Positions 1-9,312 of a stretch of 64,000 bases of DNA are shown here, in pieces. Within the stretch, counting starts at the first letter, position 1. Every line of letters begins with the position of its first letter. A model generated the notes under the pieces. That model was not told the origin of the DNA, did no database searches, and was given only the letters and a program-made list of their open reading frames with translations. Origin of the DNA: Gandjariella thermophila (GTDB lineage Bacteria; Actinomycetota; Actinomycetes; Mycobacteriales; Pseudonocardiaceae); assembly GCF_005405885.1 (NCBI RefSeq), contig NZ_BJFL01000003.1, positions 248,001 through 312,000 on the forward strand, written 5' to 3'. The position numbers were made by a program, and so were the translations under genes.

Positions 1-205
1 GGTAGGCCTCCTTCAGCGCGGTCCACTGGGCGACCGCGAGCGCCTGGTCCACCGGCCTGCTCGGGTCCATCCACGGGTTGATCGCGTACACCACCGCGAA
101 GTGGCGCGGCGGGCACATCAGGTAGCGACGCCGGGTGGGCGTCCGGGGCGCAGCGGCCTGCTCGGCGGCGGGCCGGGCGATCGGCGCGTCGAGGGTGGAC
201 GACAT
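1..205 (-). CDS. ddaH: Dimethylargininase (N-terminal part, runs off window edge)
   Basis: Only the first 68 codons are in the window. Read on the minus strand from the ATG at 205-203, the protein has a short low-complexity leader and then the stretch RRYLMCPPRHFAVVYAINPW followed by MDPSRPVDQALAVAQW. That is the typical opening of actinobacterial dimethylarginine dimethylaminohydrolases, which hydrolyse N-omega-dimethylarginine to citrulline and dimethylamine in the cytoplasm (guanidino-group modifying superfamily). The catalytic His and Cys lie beyond the window. It is divergent from an Lrp/AsnC gene with 66 bp between the starts, the usual arrangement for an amino-acid catabolic gene and its regulator. 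The family call is confident; activity cannot be judged from the fragment. Confidence 0.8.
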   Translation of the reverse strand, partial: MSSTLDAPIARPAAEQAAAPRTPTRRRYLMCPPRHFAVVYAINPWMDPSRPVDQALAVAQWTALKEAY

Positions 206-247
206 GGATCGAAATGTAAAGGTGGACGAGACTGCCGATCAACGCCA

Positions 248-270
248 CTGCATTGCGTCTCTTGATGCAG
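248..270. promoter_or_regulatory. Candidate AsnC/Lrp operator in the divergent ddaH-lrp promoter
   Basis: The 66-bp gap between the divergent starts contains the inverted repeat CTGCAT (248-253) and ATGCAG (265-270) with an 11-nt spacer. Lrp/AsnC proteins commonly bind imperfect dyads in the promoter they share with their target. The assignment rests on position and symmetry only; no -10/-35 was recognised with confidence. Confidence 0.35.
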
Positions 271-271
271 A

Positions 272-733
272 ATGTTGCGCGTGGATGCCATCGACCACCA
301 AATCATTTCGTGCCTGGTTGCCGACGCTCGAGCGAGTTACGCGGAGATCGGCAACACCGTCGGGTTGTCCGCGCCCGCGGTGAAGCGGCGGGTGGACAAG
401 TTGCTGGACTCCGGGGTGCTGCGCGGGTTCACCGCGGTGGTCGACCCCGAGGCGCTCGGCTGGGGCACCGAGGCGTTCGTCGAGGTGCACTTCGGGGGCA
501 ACGTGACGCCGGCGGAGATCCGGTCCAGCCTCGAACCGCTTGCCGAGGTGGTCGCCGCCTACACGGTGTCCGGGGCGGCGGACGCGATCGTGCACCTGCG
601 CGCGGCCAGCATCCACCACCTGGAGACCGCCCTGGAACGGCTGCGCGCGGTGGACATGGTGGACCGGACGGTGTCCACCGTGGTGCTGTCCACGCTGCTG
701 GAGCGCCCGCCGGCGCCGGGCGGGGAGGGCTGA
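272..733 (+). CDS. Lrp/AsnC family transcriptional regulator
   Basis: A 153-aa protein of normal Lrp/AsnC length. The N-terminal winged HTH (about residues 5-60, DAIDHQIISCLVADARASYA then GLSAPAVKRRVDKL) is followed by a RAM ligand-binding/oligomerisation domain (about 65-145) ending in VDRTVSTVVLSTLLE. Such proteins form octamer-like discs and sense amino acids. Because it is divergent from dimethylargininase, it probably controls arginine/ornithine-related catabolism (inference from position). The start is either ATG 272 or GTG 281; the latter would give VDAIDHQ, closer to the usual family N-terminus. No weakening of key HTH residues is visible. Confidence 0.88.
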   Translation: MLRVDAIDHQIISCLVADARASYAEIGNTVGLSAPAVKRRVDKLLDSGVLRGFTAVVDPEALGWGTEAFVEVHFGGNVTPAEIRSSLEPLAEVVAAYTVSGAADAIVHLRAASIHHLETALERLRAVDMVDRTVSTVVLSTLLERPPAPGGEG

Positions 734-900
734 CCCGCCGGCACGGCACCGGGCCGGTGGTCCGGCCCGCGCGGGCGGACACCCGGACGCGTGACGCCCG
801 GCGCGGTGCGTGAAAGGCATCGGTGAGCGGCTTTCAGCAGCGCCGTGGCCTCGGCCACGTCGGGTGACGTCCGGGTGACGAAGGCGTCCGGCAACGCTTA

Positions 901-1680
901 GTGTGCGGCGGCATGGGTTCTGGGGCAGGGGTCGTTGTCGATCAGCGGGAGTCCGTCGCCGTGGTCACGGTGACCGACCCGGAACGCCGCAACGCGCTCT
1001 CCACGGAGCTGTCCGCACAGCTCGCCGAGGCGGTGACCGCGTGCGAGCGGAACGGCCGGGTGCACGCCGTGGTGATCACCGGTGCGCCACCGGCCTTCTG
1101 CGCCGGCGCCGACCTGAGCGCGCTCGGGGAGGCCGGGGAGGAGGGGCTGCGCCGGATCTACGCCGGGTTCCTCGCGGTGGCCGACTGCCGGCTGCCCACC
1201 GTTGCCGCGGTGGGCGGCGCCGCCGTCGGCGCGGGGCTCAACCTGGCGCTGGCCTGTGACGTGCGGCTGGCCGGGCCACGGGCCCGGTTCGACGCCCGGT
1301 TCCTGCGGCTAGGCCTGCACCCCGGCGGCGGGATGAGCTGGATGCTGCAGCGCCTGGTCGGCCCGCAGGCGGCGGCCGCCATGACGCTGTTCGGGGATGT
1401 GCTGGACGCCGCGGAGGCGCAGCGCGTTGGCCTGGTGCACCGGGTCGTCGACGGCGAGCACGAGGACGTGGTGGAGGCCGCGGTGCGGTTCGCGGGAGCC
1501 GCCGCGGCCGCCCCGCGCGAACTCGTGGTGGCCACCAAGCGGACCATGCGGACCACCGCCACCCTGGACGAGCACACCGCCGCGGTGGAAACGGAACTGG
1601 TGCCCCAGCTGGCCTCCATGGAGTCTCCAGCGTTCGCGGAGAGGCTGGCCGCCATGAGGAAACGAATCAGCGGAGGCTGA
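901..1680 (+). CDS. Enoyl-CoA hydratase/isomerase family protein
   Basis: A crotonase-fold protein of about 255 aa. It shows the CoA/oxyanion-hole segment AFCAGADLSALG near residue 67 and the second oxyanion segment AAVGGAAVGAGLNLALACDV near residue 104, which precede the LGLHPGGGMSWMLQRLVG active-site region. Here the usual catalytic Glu of the LG(L/I)xP(G/E)GG motif is not present at the standard place, so hydratase chemistry is not assured and an isomerase or other crotonase activity is possible. GTG 901 is the longest start; ATG 913 (MGSGAGVVVDQ) fits the family better. It stands alone on the plus strand upstream of korA, with a 335-bp gap, so it is probably not co-transcribed with it. 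Confidence 0.82.
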   Translation: MCGGMGSGAGVVVDQRESVAVVTVTDPERRNALSTELSAQLAEAVTACERNGRVHAVVITGAPPAFCAGADLSALGEAGEEGLRRIYAGFLAVADCRLPTVAAVGGAAVGAGLNLALACDVRLAGPRARFDARFLRLGLHPGGGMSWMLQRLVGPQAAAAMTLFGDVLDAAEAQRVGLVHRVVDGEHEDVVEAAVRFAGAAAAAPRELVVATKRTMRTTATLDEHTAAVETELVPQLASMESPAFAERLAAMRKRISGG

Positions 1681-2015
1681 GCCGCCGGATTATCCATGCT
1701 CCACCCAGACACGTCGCGGTGACACCGCCGACCGCTGGTGTGATGTGCGCCGCCTTTGACGGCTGGGGAATTACCGGGTGCCTACCGTGGTACGGATGGC
1801 ACGGTGCGACGCCCGTTTGGCCAGTGCATACCCCCGTCCGTCCCAGATCGCTGGACACCGGCAGGCCGCCTGGCAGCCAGTTGACCACGCCGGACTACTC
1901 TCGTCTGGGTACGCGTTCGCATGCACTGGGGGGCAACGCGCCGCCTGCCGGGTGCACGAGCAGCCACCGGGCGGCACGGGCCCGGTTCAACGTTCGAAGA
2001 GAGGTATCGGCGCCG
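1681..2015 (+). other. Intergenic region upstream of korA
   Basis: This 335-bp gap has no convincing gene; an in-frame extension of korA through it lacks family similarity. A TTGACC hexamer lies at about 1879-1884, but no -10 at proper spacing could be matched. The last 25 bases carry GAAGAGAGG, a plausible ribosome binding site for the korA ATG at 2016. It presumably contains the korAB promoter. Confidence 0.4.
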
Positions 2016-3908
2016 ATGAGCGTGACTGCGGGCAGCGACACGCCGGCACGAGAGACCGACGTCCACAAGCTTGATCGAGTCGTGATCCGGTTCGCCGGGG
2101 ACTCGGGCGACGGAATGCAGCTCACCGGCGACCGGTTCACCTCGGAGGCCGCCGCGTTCGGCAACGACCTGGCCACCCTGCCGAACTTCCCGGCGGAGAT
2201 CCGCGCCCCGCAGGGCACCCTGCCCGGCGTGTCCAGCTTCCAGCTGCACTTCGCCGACTACGACATCCTCACCCCGGGCGACCGCCCGGACGTGCTGGTC
2301 GCCATGAACCCCGCGGCGCTGAAGTCGAACATCGGCGACCTGCCGCACGGCGGCATCCTGATCGTCAACACCGACGAGTTCACCAAGCGGAACCTGGCCA
2401 AGGTCGGGTACGAGGCCAACCCGCTGGAGGACGGCTCGCTGGCGCCGTACCAGGTGCACCAGGTGGCGATGGCCACGCTGACCAAGGGCGCGCTGGAGGA
2501 GACCGGGCTGTCGAAGAAGGACGCGGAGCGGGCGAAGAACATGTTCGCCCTGGGCCTGCTGTCCTGGATGTACCACCGGCCCACCGAGGGCACCGAGCGG
2601 TTCCTTCGGGAGAAGTTCGGCAAGAAGCCGGACATCGCCGAGGCCAACATCCTGGCCTTCCGCGCCGGCTGGAACTACGGCGAGACCACCGAGTCGTTCG
2701 CGGTCACCTACGAGGTGGCCCCGGCCAAGCTGCCGCCGGGCACCTATCGGCAGATCACCGGTAACACCGCGCTGGCGTACGGGATCGTGGCCGCCGGGCA
2801 GCGGGCGCAGCTGCCGGTGTTGGTCGGTACCTACCCGATCACCCCGGCCTCGGACATCCTGCACGAGCTGGCCAAGCACAAGAACTTCGGCGTGACCACG
2901 TTCCAGGCCGAGGACGAGATCGCCGGCATCGGCGCGGCGCTGGGCGCCTCGTTCGGCGGCGCGCTCGGCGTCACCTCCACCTCCGGGCCCGGCGTGGCCC
3001 TGAAGTCGGAGACGATCGGCCTGGCGGTGATGACCGAGCTGCCGCTGATCGTGATCGACGTGCAGCGCGGCGGCCCGTCCACCGGCCTGCCCACCAAGAC
3101 CGAGCAGGCCGACCTGCTGCAGGCGATGTTCGGCCGCAACGGCGAGGCGCCGGTGCCGATCGTGGCGCCGTGCTCCCCGGGCGACGCCTTCGACATCGCG
3201 CTGGAGGCCGTGCGGATCGCGCTGACCTATCGCACGCCGGTGCTGCTGCTCTCCGACGGTTCGATCGCCAACGGCTCGGAGCCGTGGCTGATCCCGGACG
3301 TGGCGACGCTGCCCGACCTCAAGCCGACCTTCGCCAGCGAGCCGAACGCGCCGGACGGCTCCGGCGAGTTCTGGCCGTACCTGCGCGACCCGGAGACGCT
3401 CGCCCGGCCGTGGGCGGTGCCCGGCACGCCCGGCCTGCAGCACCGCATCGGCGGGCTGGAGAAGGCCGAGGGCAAGGGCAACATCTCCTACGACCCGGAC
3501 AACCACGACCGGATGGTGCGGCTGCGCCAGGCCAAGATCGACGGCATCAGGGTGCCGGACGTCGTGGTGGACGACCCGACTGCCGACGCGCGGGTGCTGG
3601 TGGTCGGCTGGGGCTCGACGTTCGGCGCGATCGGCGCCGCCTGCCGGCGGGTGCGGGCACAGGGTATGAGGATCGCCCACGCGCACCTGCGCCACCTCAA
3701 CCCGTTCCCGCGCAACCTGGGCTCCGTGCTGCGCTCCTACGACCGGGTGCTTGTTCCGGAGCTGAACCTCGGCCAGTTGGCCATGCTGCTGCGGTCGAAG
3801 TATCTGGTCGACGCGGTGTCCTACACCAAGGTCGCCGGGCTGCCATTCAAGGCCGAGGAACTCCAGAGCGTGTTCACCGACTTCCTGAAGGGGGCCGACG
3901 CGCAGTGA
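2016..3908 (+). CDS. korA: 2-oxoacid:ferredoxin oxidoreductase subunit alpha (2-oxoglutarate type)
   Basis: A 630-aa gamma-alpha fused subunit of a 2-oxoacid:acceptor oxidoreductase, which with KorB converts 2-oxoglutarate and CoA to succinyl-CoA, passing electrons to ferredoxin. Residues 22-35 (VVIRFAGDSGDGMQ) open the gamma domain. TYPITPASDILHELAKH (about 272) and the TSTSGPGVALKSE segment (about 322-334) belong to the alpha/pyrimidine-binding domain. The C-terminal part has the VLVVGWGSTFGAIGAACRR transketolase-C-like segment. The ATG at 2016 follows a good ribosome site; the longer frame back to 1719 does not look coding. KorB starts 76 bp downstream. In Mycobacterium this enzyme is an anaerobic-type alternative to the 2-oxoglutarate dehydrogenase complex. 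Confidence 0.93.
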   Translation: MSVTAGSDTPARETDVHKLDRVVIRFAGDSGDGMQLTGDRFTSEAAAFGNDLATLPNFPAEIRAPQGTLPGVSSFQLHFADYDILTPGDRPDVLVAMNPAALKSNIGDLPHGGILIVNTDEFTKRNLAKVGYEANPLEDGSLAPYQVHQVAMATLTKGALEETGLSKKDAERAKNMFALGLLSWMYHRPTEGTERFLREKFGKKPDIAEANILAFRAGWNYGETTESFAVTYEVAPAKLPPGTYRQITGNTALAYGIVAAGQRAQLPVLVGTYPITPASDILHELAKHKNFGVTTFQAEDEIAGIGAALGASFGGALGVTSTSGPGVALKSETIGLAVMTELPLIVIDVQRGGPSTGLPTKTEQADLLQAMFGRNGEAPVPIVAPCSPGDAFDIALEAVRIALTYRTPVLLLSDGSIANGSEPWLIPDVATLPDLKPTFASEPNAPDGSGEFWPYLRDPETLARPWAVPGTPGLQHRIGGLEKAEGKGNISYDPDNHDRMVRLRQAKIDGIRVPDVVVDDPTADARVLVVGWGSTFGAIGAACRRVRAQGMRIAHAHLRHLNPFPRNLGSVLRSYDRVLVPELNLGQLAMLLRSKYLVDAVSYTKVAGLPFKAEELQSVFTDFLKGADAQ

Positions 3909-3984
3909 GGCCCACCCACCCGCGCCACGGCGTGACCTGGGCACGCCGTGGTGTGATCGATACCTTTGTCACGGAGGGCGATTC

Positions 3985-5055
<1,071 letters not shown>

Positions 5056-5070
5056 GCCGGCGTGCCCCTC

Positions 5071-5135
5071 CGCATTCAGCGGGCTGAACGGGAGTTCGGG
5101 GCGTTCACGAGCCCCCGTTTGGCCCGCTGAATGCG
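5071..5135. repeat. 65-bp palindromic intergenic element, copy 1
   Basis: The arms CGCATTCAGCGGGC (5071-5084) and GCCCGCTGAATGCG (5122-5135) are perfect 14-bp inverted repeats. Inside them TGAACGGG pairs with CCCGTTTG through two G-T wobbles, so the stem can extend to about 22 bp. It sits between the convergent 3' ends of korB and the next gene, where it could terminate both transcripts, although no U-tract follows. A second copy of exactly the same 65-bp span lies at 39121-39185, so it is a dispersed repeat rather than a gene-specific terminator. Confidence 0.75.
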
Positions 5136-5149
5136 TCTGTGCGGGCGTC

Positions 5150-6385
5150 TTATGCCGGCGGGGTGACGGCGACGAAGCCGGCGCGCTGGGCGTCGGTGGC
5201 GGTGCGGAACCAGACCTGCGCCCGGGTGCGCTCGAAGTCCGGTGAGTCGGCGGTCAGGTAGCGGCGTCCGGCCAGGAACGCCTTCACCCGGAACTCCGGC
5301 GACGGCGGCGAGCCGTCCGGTTGCGGCAGCGCCGAACCCGGTCCGAACGGTGCCCGCCCGGCCGGTGGCGATGATCCCTCGGCGGTCTGGCTCGGGCCGG
5401 GCGCCGGGCGGGCCCGGCGGCGCGCCTGCTCCGGATCGACCACCGGCTCGAACAGCGAGCGAGGCCGCTCCGCCTCCGCGGACGGCGGTTCGGCGGCGCC
5501 GGCCGGCGGGCGGGAGGTGGGCGCTTCCTCGTCCTCGGCGACGTCCTCGACGTCGTCGTGCTCGGCGTTGGACTCCGGCCAGCCGTGGCCGTCGGTCACC
5601 TCGGGCGGGGCGAGGACCTGGTCGCCCGGGTCGAACGCGCCGCTGATCCGGGACGGGGGTGCCTCCATCTCGGTGGTCCGGGGCGGGCGCCCGGCGGCGG
5701 CCACGTTCGGCTCCGGCGGGGCGGTGGGCCGCTGGGTGCGCCGATCCGGCTCGGCGGTCCGCACCGGCACACCGGTCGGCGCGCCGGGCGTGTCCTCCAC
5801 CGGCAGTTCGGGTTCCTCGTCCGCACCGGCGCCCGGCCGGCCCAACTGGGCGGTGGTCTCGGTCGGGCGCGTGTCGTGCGGCGGCAGCACCCCGCCGAAC
5901 ACCCGCGGCGGCTGGTCCGGCTCGGGCGCCGGCCGGCCGGGCCGCTGCGCCGGGGCGCCGGCGGCGGGCGGCGGCACCCGCGTCGGCGGTGCCTGTCCGG
6001 GCAGTGCCTGCGTGGATGCGGCCTGCGCCGGGTGCCCCGCGGCAGCCGGTGGCTGGCCCGGCCCGGGGAACCCGGCCGCCGGTGCCCGGCCGGCGGCCGC
6101 CCGGCCGGCGGCCGCCCGGGTGGCCGGGCCGCTCGACGCGGCGGGCTGACCGCCCGCGTCCCACCGTGTCGGCTGCTCACCGCGCGGCCCGGGCACGCCG
6201 GGTGGCGGCACGGCCGGCGCCGGGGCACCACCCCGCGCCGCGGCGGACGAGCGGGCCTCCTCGAGTTGCCACTCCAGGTCCTGGACCTGCCTGCGCAGCG
6301 GCCGGGCCAGCCAGAGCCAGCTGAGCACGGCCCCGATGGCGAAGGCCAGCACGCTCCACAGCCAGACCTGCCCGAAAACCGCCAT
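5150..6385 (-). CDS. Membrane-anchored proline-rich protein with sunset-like C-terminus
   Basis: A 411-aa protein from the ATG at 6385. An N-terminal hydrophobic segment (FGQVWLWSVLAFAIGAVLSW then LWLARPLRRQVQDLEWQLEE) anchors it and leads into a short coiled coil. About 300 residues of low-complexity Pro/Ala/Gly/Arg follow. The last 45 residues (FLAGRRYLTADSPDFERTRA then QVWFRTATDAQRAGFVAV) resemble the sunset domain, in which WF...A..AGF ends the fold. Function is unknown. The topology suggests a short outside/N-terminal tail and a long cytoplasmic disordered arm, or the reverse. It is convergent with korB and lies 286 bp from the polyprenyl synthase stop. Confidence 0.7.
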   Translation of the reverse strand: MAVFGQVWLWSVLAFAIGAVLSWLWLARPLRRQVQDLEWQLEEARSSAAARGGAPAPAVPPPGVPGPRGEQPTRWDAGGQPAASSGPATRAAAGRAAAGRAPAAGFPGPGQPPAAAGHPAQAASTQALPGQAPPTRVPPPAAGAPAQRPGRPAPEPDQPPRVFGGVLPPHDTRPTETTAQLGRPGAGADEEPELPVEDTPGAPTGVPVRTAEPDRRTQRPTAPPEPNVAAAGRPPRTTEMEAPPSRISGAFDPGDQVLAPPEVTDGHGWPESNAEHDDVEDVAEDEEAPTSRPPAGAAEPPSAEAERPRSLFEPVVDPEQARRRARPAPGPSQTAEGSSPPAGRAPFGPGSALPQPDGSPPSPEFRVKAFLAGRRYLTADSPDFERTRAQVWFRTATDAQRAGFVAVTPPA

Positions 6386-6671
6386 TACCGGACGTCCCTC
6401 CTCGAGTGCTCGTCCCGGGGCGCACCGCGATCGCACCGCCGGGCTTCGGCGTGCGCCGCCGGCCGGAACGCCCCGGCAGGTCGGGCCGGCGCCGGATACC
6501 GGCCGAAGTGTCCCGGCCTGCCCAGTTTCACCCCGCACGGCGCGAGGCGCACCAGGTCGGAAGGCCCGGGCCGGCCCCGGTCGGCCGGCCCGGTGGCGAC
6601 GTACCGCGACCCCGGCCGGGCCAGGCCCGACCGGCGCGCGATCCGCCCGCTCCGGCCAACGAGGATGCCGT

Positions 6672-7694
6672 TCAGCGGGTGCGGTCCACCACGTAGTCGG
6701 TCAGCGACTCCAGCGCCTCCCGCGCCGGGCAGGACGGCAGCCTGGCGAGCTCGGCCCGCGCCCGGTCGGCGTACTCGCCCAGCGCCTGCCGGGCCCTGCG
6801 CATCCCGCTCGACTCGCGCAGCCTCCCCAGCGCCTCGGCGACCAGGGCGTCGTCGGTCAGCGGCCCACCGAGCAGTTCCCGCAGCCGGTTCTCCGCCGGG
6901 GCATCGCCGGCCAGCACGTACAGCATCGGCAGGGTGCGCACGCCCTCGCGGAGGTCGGTGCCCGGCGTCTTGCCGGACTCCGTCGCCGGCGAGGCGATGT
7001 CGATCACGTCGTCGGAGATCTGGAACGCGGTGCCGATCAGCTCGCCGAACGCGCGCAGCGCGGTCACGTGCTCGGCCGCCGCCCGGGAGTACATCCCGCC
7101 GAAGCGCCCGGCGGTGGCGATCAGCGAGCCGGTCTTCTCGGCGACCACGGTGAGGTAGTGCTCCACCGGGTCGTCGCCCTCCTCGGGGCCGATGGTCTCC
7201 CGCATCTGCCCGGTGACCAGTTCGGTGAAGGTCTCGGCGATGATCCGGGTGGCGTCCGTGCCCAGGTCGGCGACCAGCCGGGAGGCGTGGGAGAACAGGA
7301 AATCGCCGGTGAGGATGGCGATGGTGTTGTCCCAGCGGGCGTTGGCGCTGGCCGCCCCGCGCCGCATGGTCGCCTCGTCCATCACGTCGTCGTGGTAGAG
7401 CGTGGCGAGATGCACCAGTTCCACCGCGGCCGCGGACCGGACCACGTCGTCCCCGATGCCGTCCCCGAACTGGGCGGCGAGCAGGGTGAACAGCGGGCGG
7501 AACCGCTTGCCCCCGGCCTGGACCAGGTGCAGCGAGGTCTCGGTGAGGAAGCGCAGGCTGCTGCGCACCACACTGCGCAGCAGTTCCTCCACCCGGACCA
7601 AACCGTCCTGCACGGCCTCGGCCAGCTGTGGGTCGGCGAGTTCCAGGCTGGGGCCCGGATGTGTGCTGGTATGTGTTGGTTCGTTCGTCGTCAC
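6672..7694 (-). CDS. grcC: Polyprenyl (hepta/octaprenyl-type) diphosphate synthase
   Basis: A 340-aa trans-prenyltransferase. The first Asp-rich motif is LATLYHDDVMDEATMRRG and the second is FQISDDVIDIASP; GGKRFRPLFTLLA precedes them. The family condenses IPP onto allylic diphosphates to make the menaquinone side chain. GTG 7694 is preceded by GGAGAGAAC and overlaps the TGA of a 9-codon mini-ORF that itself overlaps the nuoN stop, so the gene is coupled to the end of the nuo operon. Placing side-chain synthesis with the quinone-reducing complex is functionally coherent. The M. tuberculosis relative GrcC1 lies next to menJ. Chain length cannot be read from the sequence here. Confidence 0.9.
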   Translation of the reverse strand: MTTNEPTHTSTHPGPSLELADPQLAEAVQDGLVRVEELLRSVVRSSLRFLTETSLHLVQAGGKRFRPLFTLLAAQFGDGIGDDVVRSAAAVELVHLATLYHDDVMDEATMRRGAASANARWDNTIAILTGDFLFSHASRLVADLGTDATRIIAETFTELVTGQMRETIGPEEGDDPVEHYLTVVAEKTGSLIATAGRFGGMYSRAAAEHVTALRAFGELIGTAFQISDDVIDIASPATESGKTPGTDLREGVRTLPMLYVLAGDAPAENRLRELLGGPLTDDALVAEALGRLRESSGMRRARQALGEYADRARAELARLPSCPAREALESLTDYVVDRTR

Positions 7695-7720
7695 GTTCTC
7701 TCCGGCTCGCGGCTGGTCAG
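7691..7720 (-). CDS. Nine-codon junction mini-ORF between nuoN and the polyprenyl synthase gene
   Basis: Frame CTG ACC AGC CGC GAG CCG GAG AGA ACG TGA (LTSREPERT). The CTG overlaps the nuoN stop as CTGA and the TGA overlaps the next start as GTGA; GGAGAGA inside the frame is the ribosome site for the downstream gene. It would need a CTG start, so it may be a degenerate member of the junction mini-ORF set seen elsewhere in this window. It is listed for its geometry; translation is uncertain. Confidence 0.3.
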   Translation of the reverse strand: MTSREPERT

Positions 7721-9312
7721 AGCGCGAAGCCGCCCGATCCCGCCCAGTCGAGCGCGAACGCGGGCCACACGCCCAGCAGGAGCGTAACGAGAACGCCGAG
7801 GGTGATCGCTGCGGCGGTGAACACACCGGGGACGGTGACCGTCGGACCGTCCGCGGCCGGCTCGCTGAAGTACATCAGCACGATCACCCGGAGATAGAAG
7901 AACGCCGCCACGGCGCTCATCACCAGCGCGATCACCACCAGGGGCGCCATCCCGTCCGCCAGCGCGGCCGAGAACACCACGAACTTGCCGACGAATCCGC
8001 TGGTCAGCGGGATGCCGGCGAGGGAGAGCAGGAGGAAGGTGAACACCCCAGCGAGCAGCGGGGAACGCTTGGCCAGGCCCGCCCACTGGGACAGGTGGGT
8101 GGCCTCCCCCTCGCCGGTGCGCACCAGCCCGACCACGGCGAACGCGGCCAGTGTGGTGAACCCGTAGGCGAGCAGGTAGAACATCGTGCCGGACAGCCCC
8201 TGCTCGGTCAGCGCGATCGCGCCGATCAGCAGGAACCCGGCGTGCGCCACCGACGAGTAGGCGATCATCCGCTTGACGTCGCGCTGGGTGAGGCCAAGCA
8301 CCGCGCCGATCACCATGGAGATGATCGCCACGGCCCACAGCACGCCGCGCCACTCCCAACTCGTCGCCTTGAACGCGACGGTCAGCACGCGGAGCAGGCC
8401 GCCGAACGCGGCCACCTTGGTGCAGGCCGCCATGAACGCGGTGACCGGGGTCGGCGCGCCCTGGTAGACGTCCGGGGTCCAGGTGTGGAACGGCCCGACG
8501 GAACCCTTGAACAGCAGGCCGACGGCGAGCAGCCCCAGGCCGGCGAACAGCAGCGTGTCCGACCGGTTGGTGCCGCCCGCGGCGGCGGCGATGTCGGCCA
8601 GCTTGACCGAGCCCGCGTACCCGTACAGCAGCGCCAGCCCGTAGAGGAAGAAAGCCGAGGCGAACGCGCCGAGCAGGAAGTACTTGACCGCCGACTCCTG
8701 GGAGAGCAACCGGCGCCGCCGGGCCAGCCCGCACAGCAGGTACAGCGGCAGGCTGAGCACCTCCAGCGCGACGAACATGGTCAGCAGGTCGTTGGCGGCG
8801 CAGAAGACCATCATCCCGCCGAGGGCGAACAGCGCGAGCGGGAACACCTCGGTGTGCATGTTCGCGCCAGCCGCCTGGGCGCGGTCCTGTTGGGTGCCGG
8901 GCCGGATCGCGGCCTGGGCGACGAAGTAGCCGCCGGGCTCCACCGAGCGGTCCGCGATGAGCAGCACCGCGCCCAGGCCGAGCACCAGCAGGGTGCCCCA
9001 GAGGAACAGCGCCGGGCGGTCGATGGAGAGCGTGCCGGCGAAGGTCTTCACGCCCTGCGCGGGCGCGTCACCGAGGTAGGCGTAGAGCGCGACGCCGGCC
9101 GCGAGCAGCGCGGCCACGGTCAGCGCGACCTGCCACAGCCACCGCCGCGGCCGGGGCAGGAACGCCTCGAACAGCACGCCGACGCAGGCAGCGCCGAGCA
9201 CCACCAGCACCGGCAGCACCGCGCGGTAGTCCATCTGCGGCACCTGGGCCAGGCCGGCCGCGAGGACGGACACCGCCGGGTCAGCCGCGGTTGGAAGCAC
9301 CATCGTCGACAC
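7717..9312 (-). CDS. nuoN: NADH-quinone oxidoreductase subunit N
   Basis: A 531-aa antiporter-like membrane subunit of complex I with about 14 hydrophobic segments. Conserved features include the lysine/glutamate-rich centre and the GSVGPFHTWTPDVYQGAPTP motif, followed by TAFMAACTKVAAFGGLLRV. It moves protons in the membrane arm as NADH electrons reach menaquinone. The GTG at 9312 lies immediately after the nuoM stop (9313-9315). Last structural gene of the nuoA-N block. Confidence 0.95.
   Translation of the reverse strand: MSTMVLPTAADPAVSVLAAGLAQVPQMDYRAVLPVLVVLGAACVGVLFEAFLPRPRRWLWQVALTVAALLAAGVALYAYLGDAPAQGVKTFAGTLSIDRPALFLWGTLLVLGLGAVLLIADRSVEPGGYFVAQAAIRPGTQQDRAQAAGANMHTEVFPLALFALGGMMVFCAANDLLTMFVALEVLSLPLYLLCGLARRRRLLSQESAVKYFLLGAFASAFFLYGLALLYGYAGSVKLADIAAAAGGTNRSDTLLFAGLGLLAVGLLFKGSVGPFHTWTPDVYQGAPTPVTAFMAACTKVAAFGGLLRVLTVAFKATSWEWRGVLWAVAIISMVIGAVLGLTQRDVKRMIAYSSVAHAGFLLIGAIALTEQGLSGTMFYLLAYGFTTLAAFAVVGLVRTGEGEATHLSQWAGLAKRSPLLAGVFTFLLLSLAGIPLTSGFVGKFVVFSAALADGMAPLVVIALVMSAVAAFFYLRVIVLMYFSEPAADGPTVTVPGVFTAAAITLGVLVTLLLGVWPAFALDWAGSGGFAL

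Noticed and set aside
1879-1910. TTGACC as a -35 element for korAB
   Set aside because: No -10-like hexamer at 16-18 bp spacing could be found.
1719-2015. Upstream extension of korA to 1719
   Set aside because: The added residues lack family similarity, while ATG 2016 has a proper ribosome site and gives the usual length.
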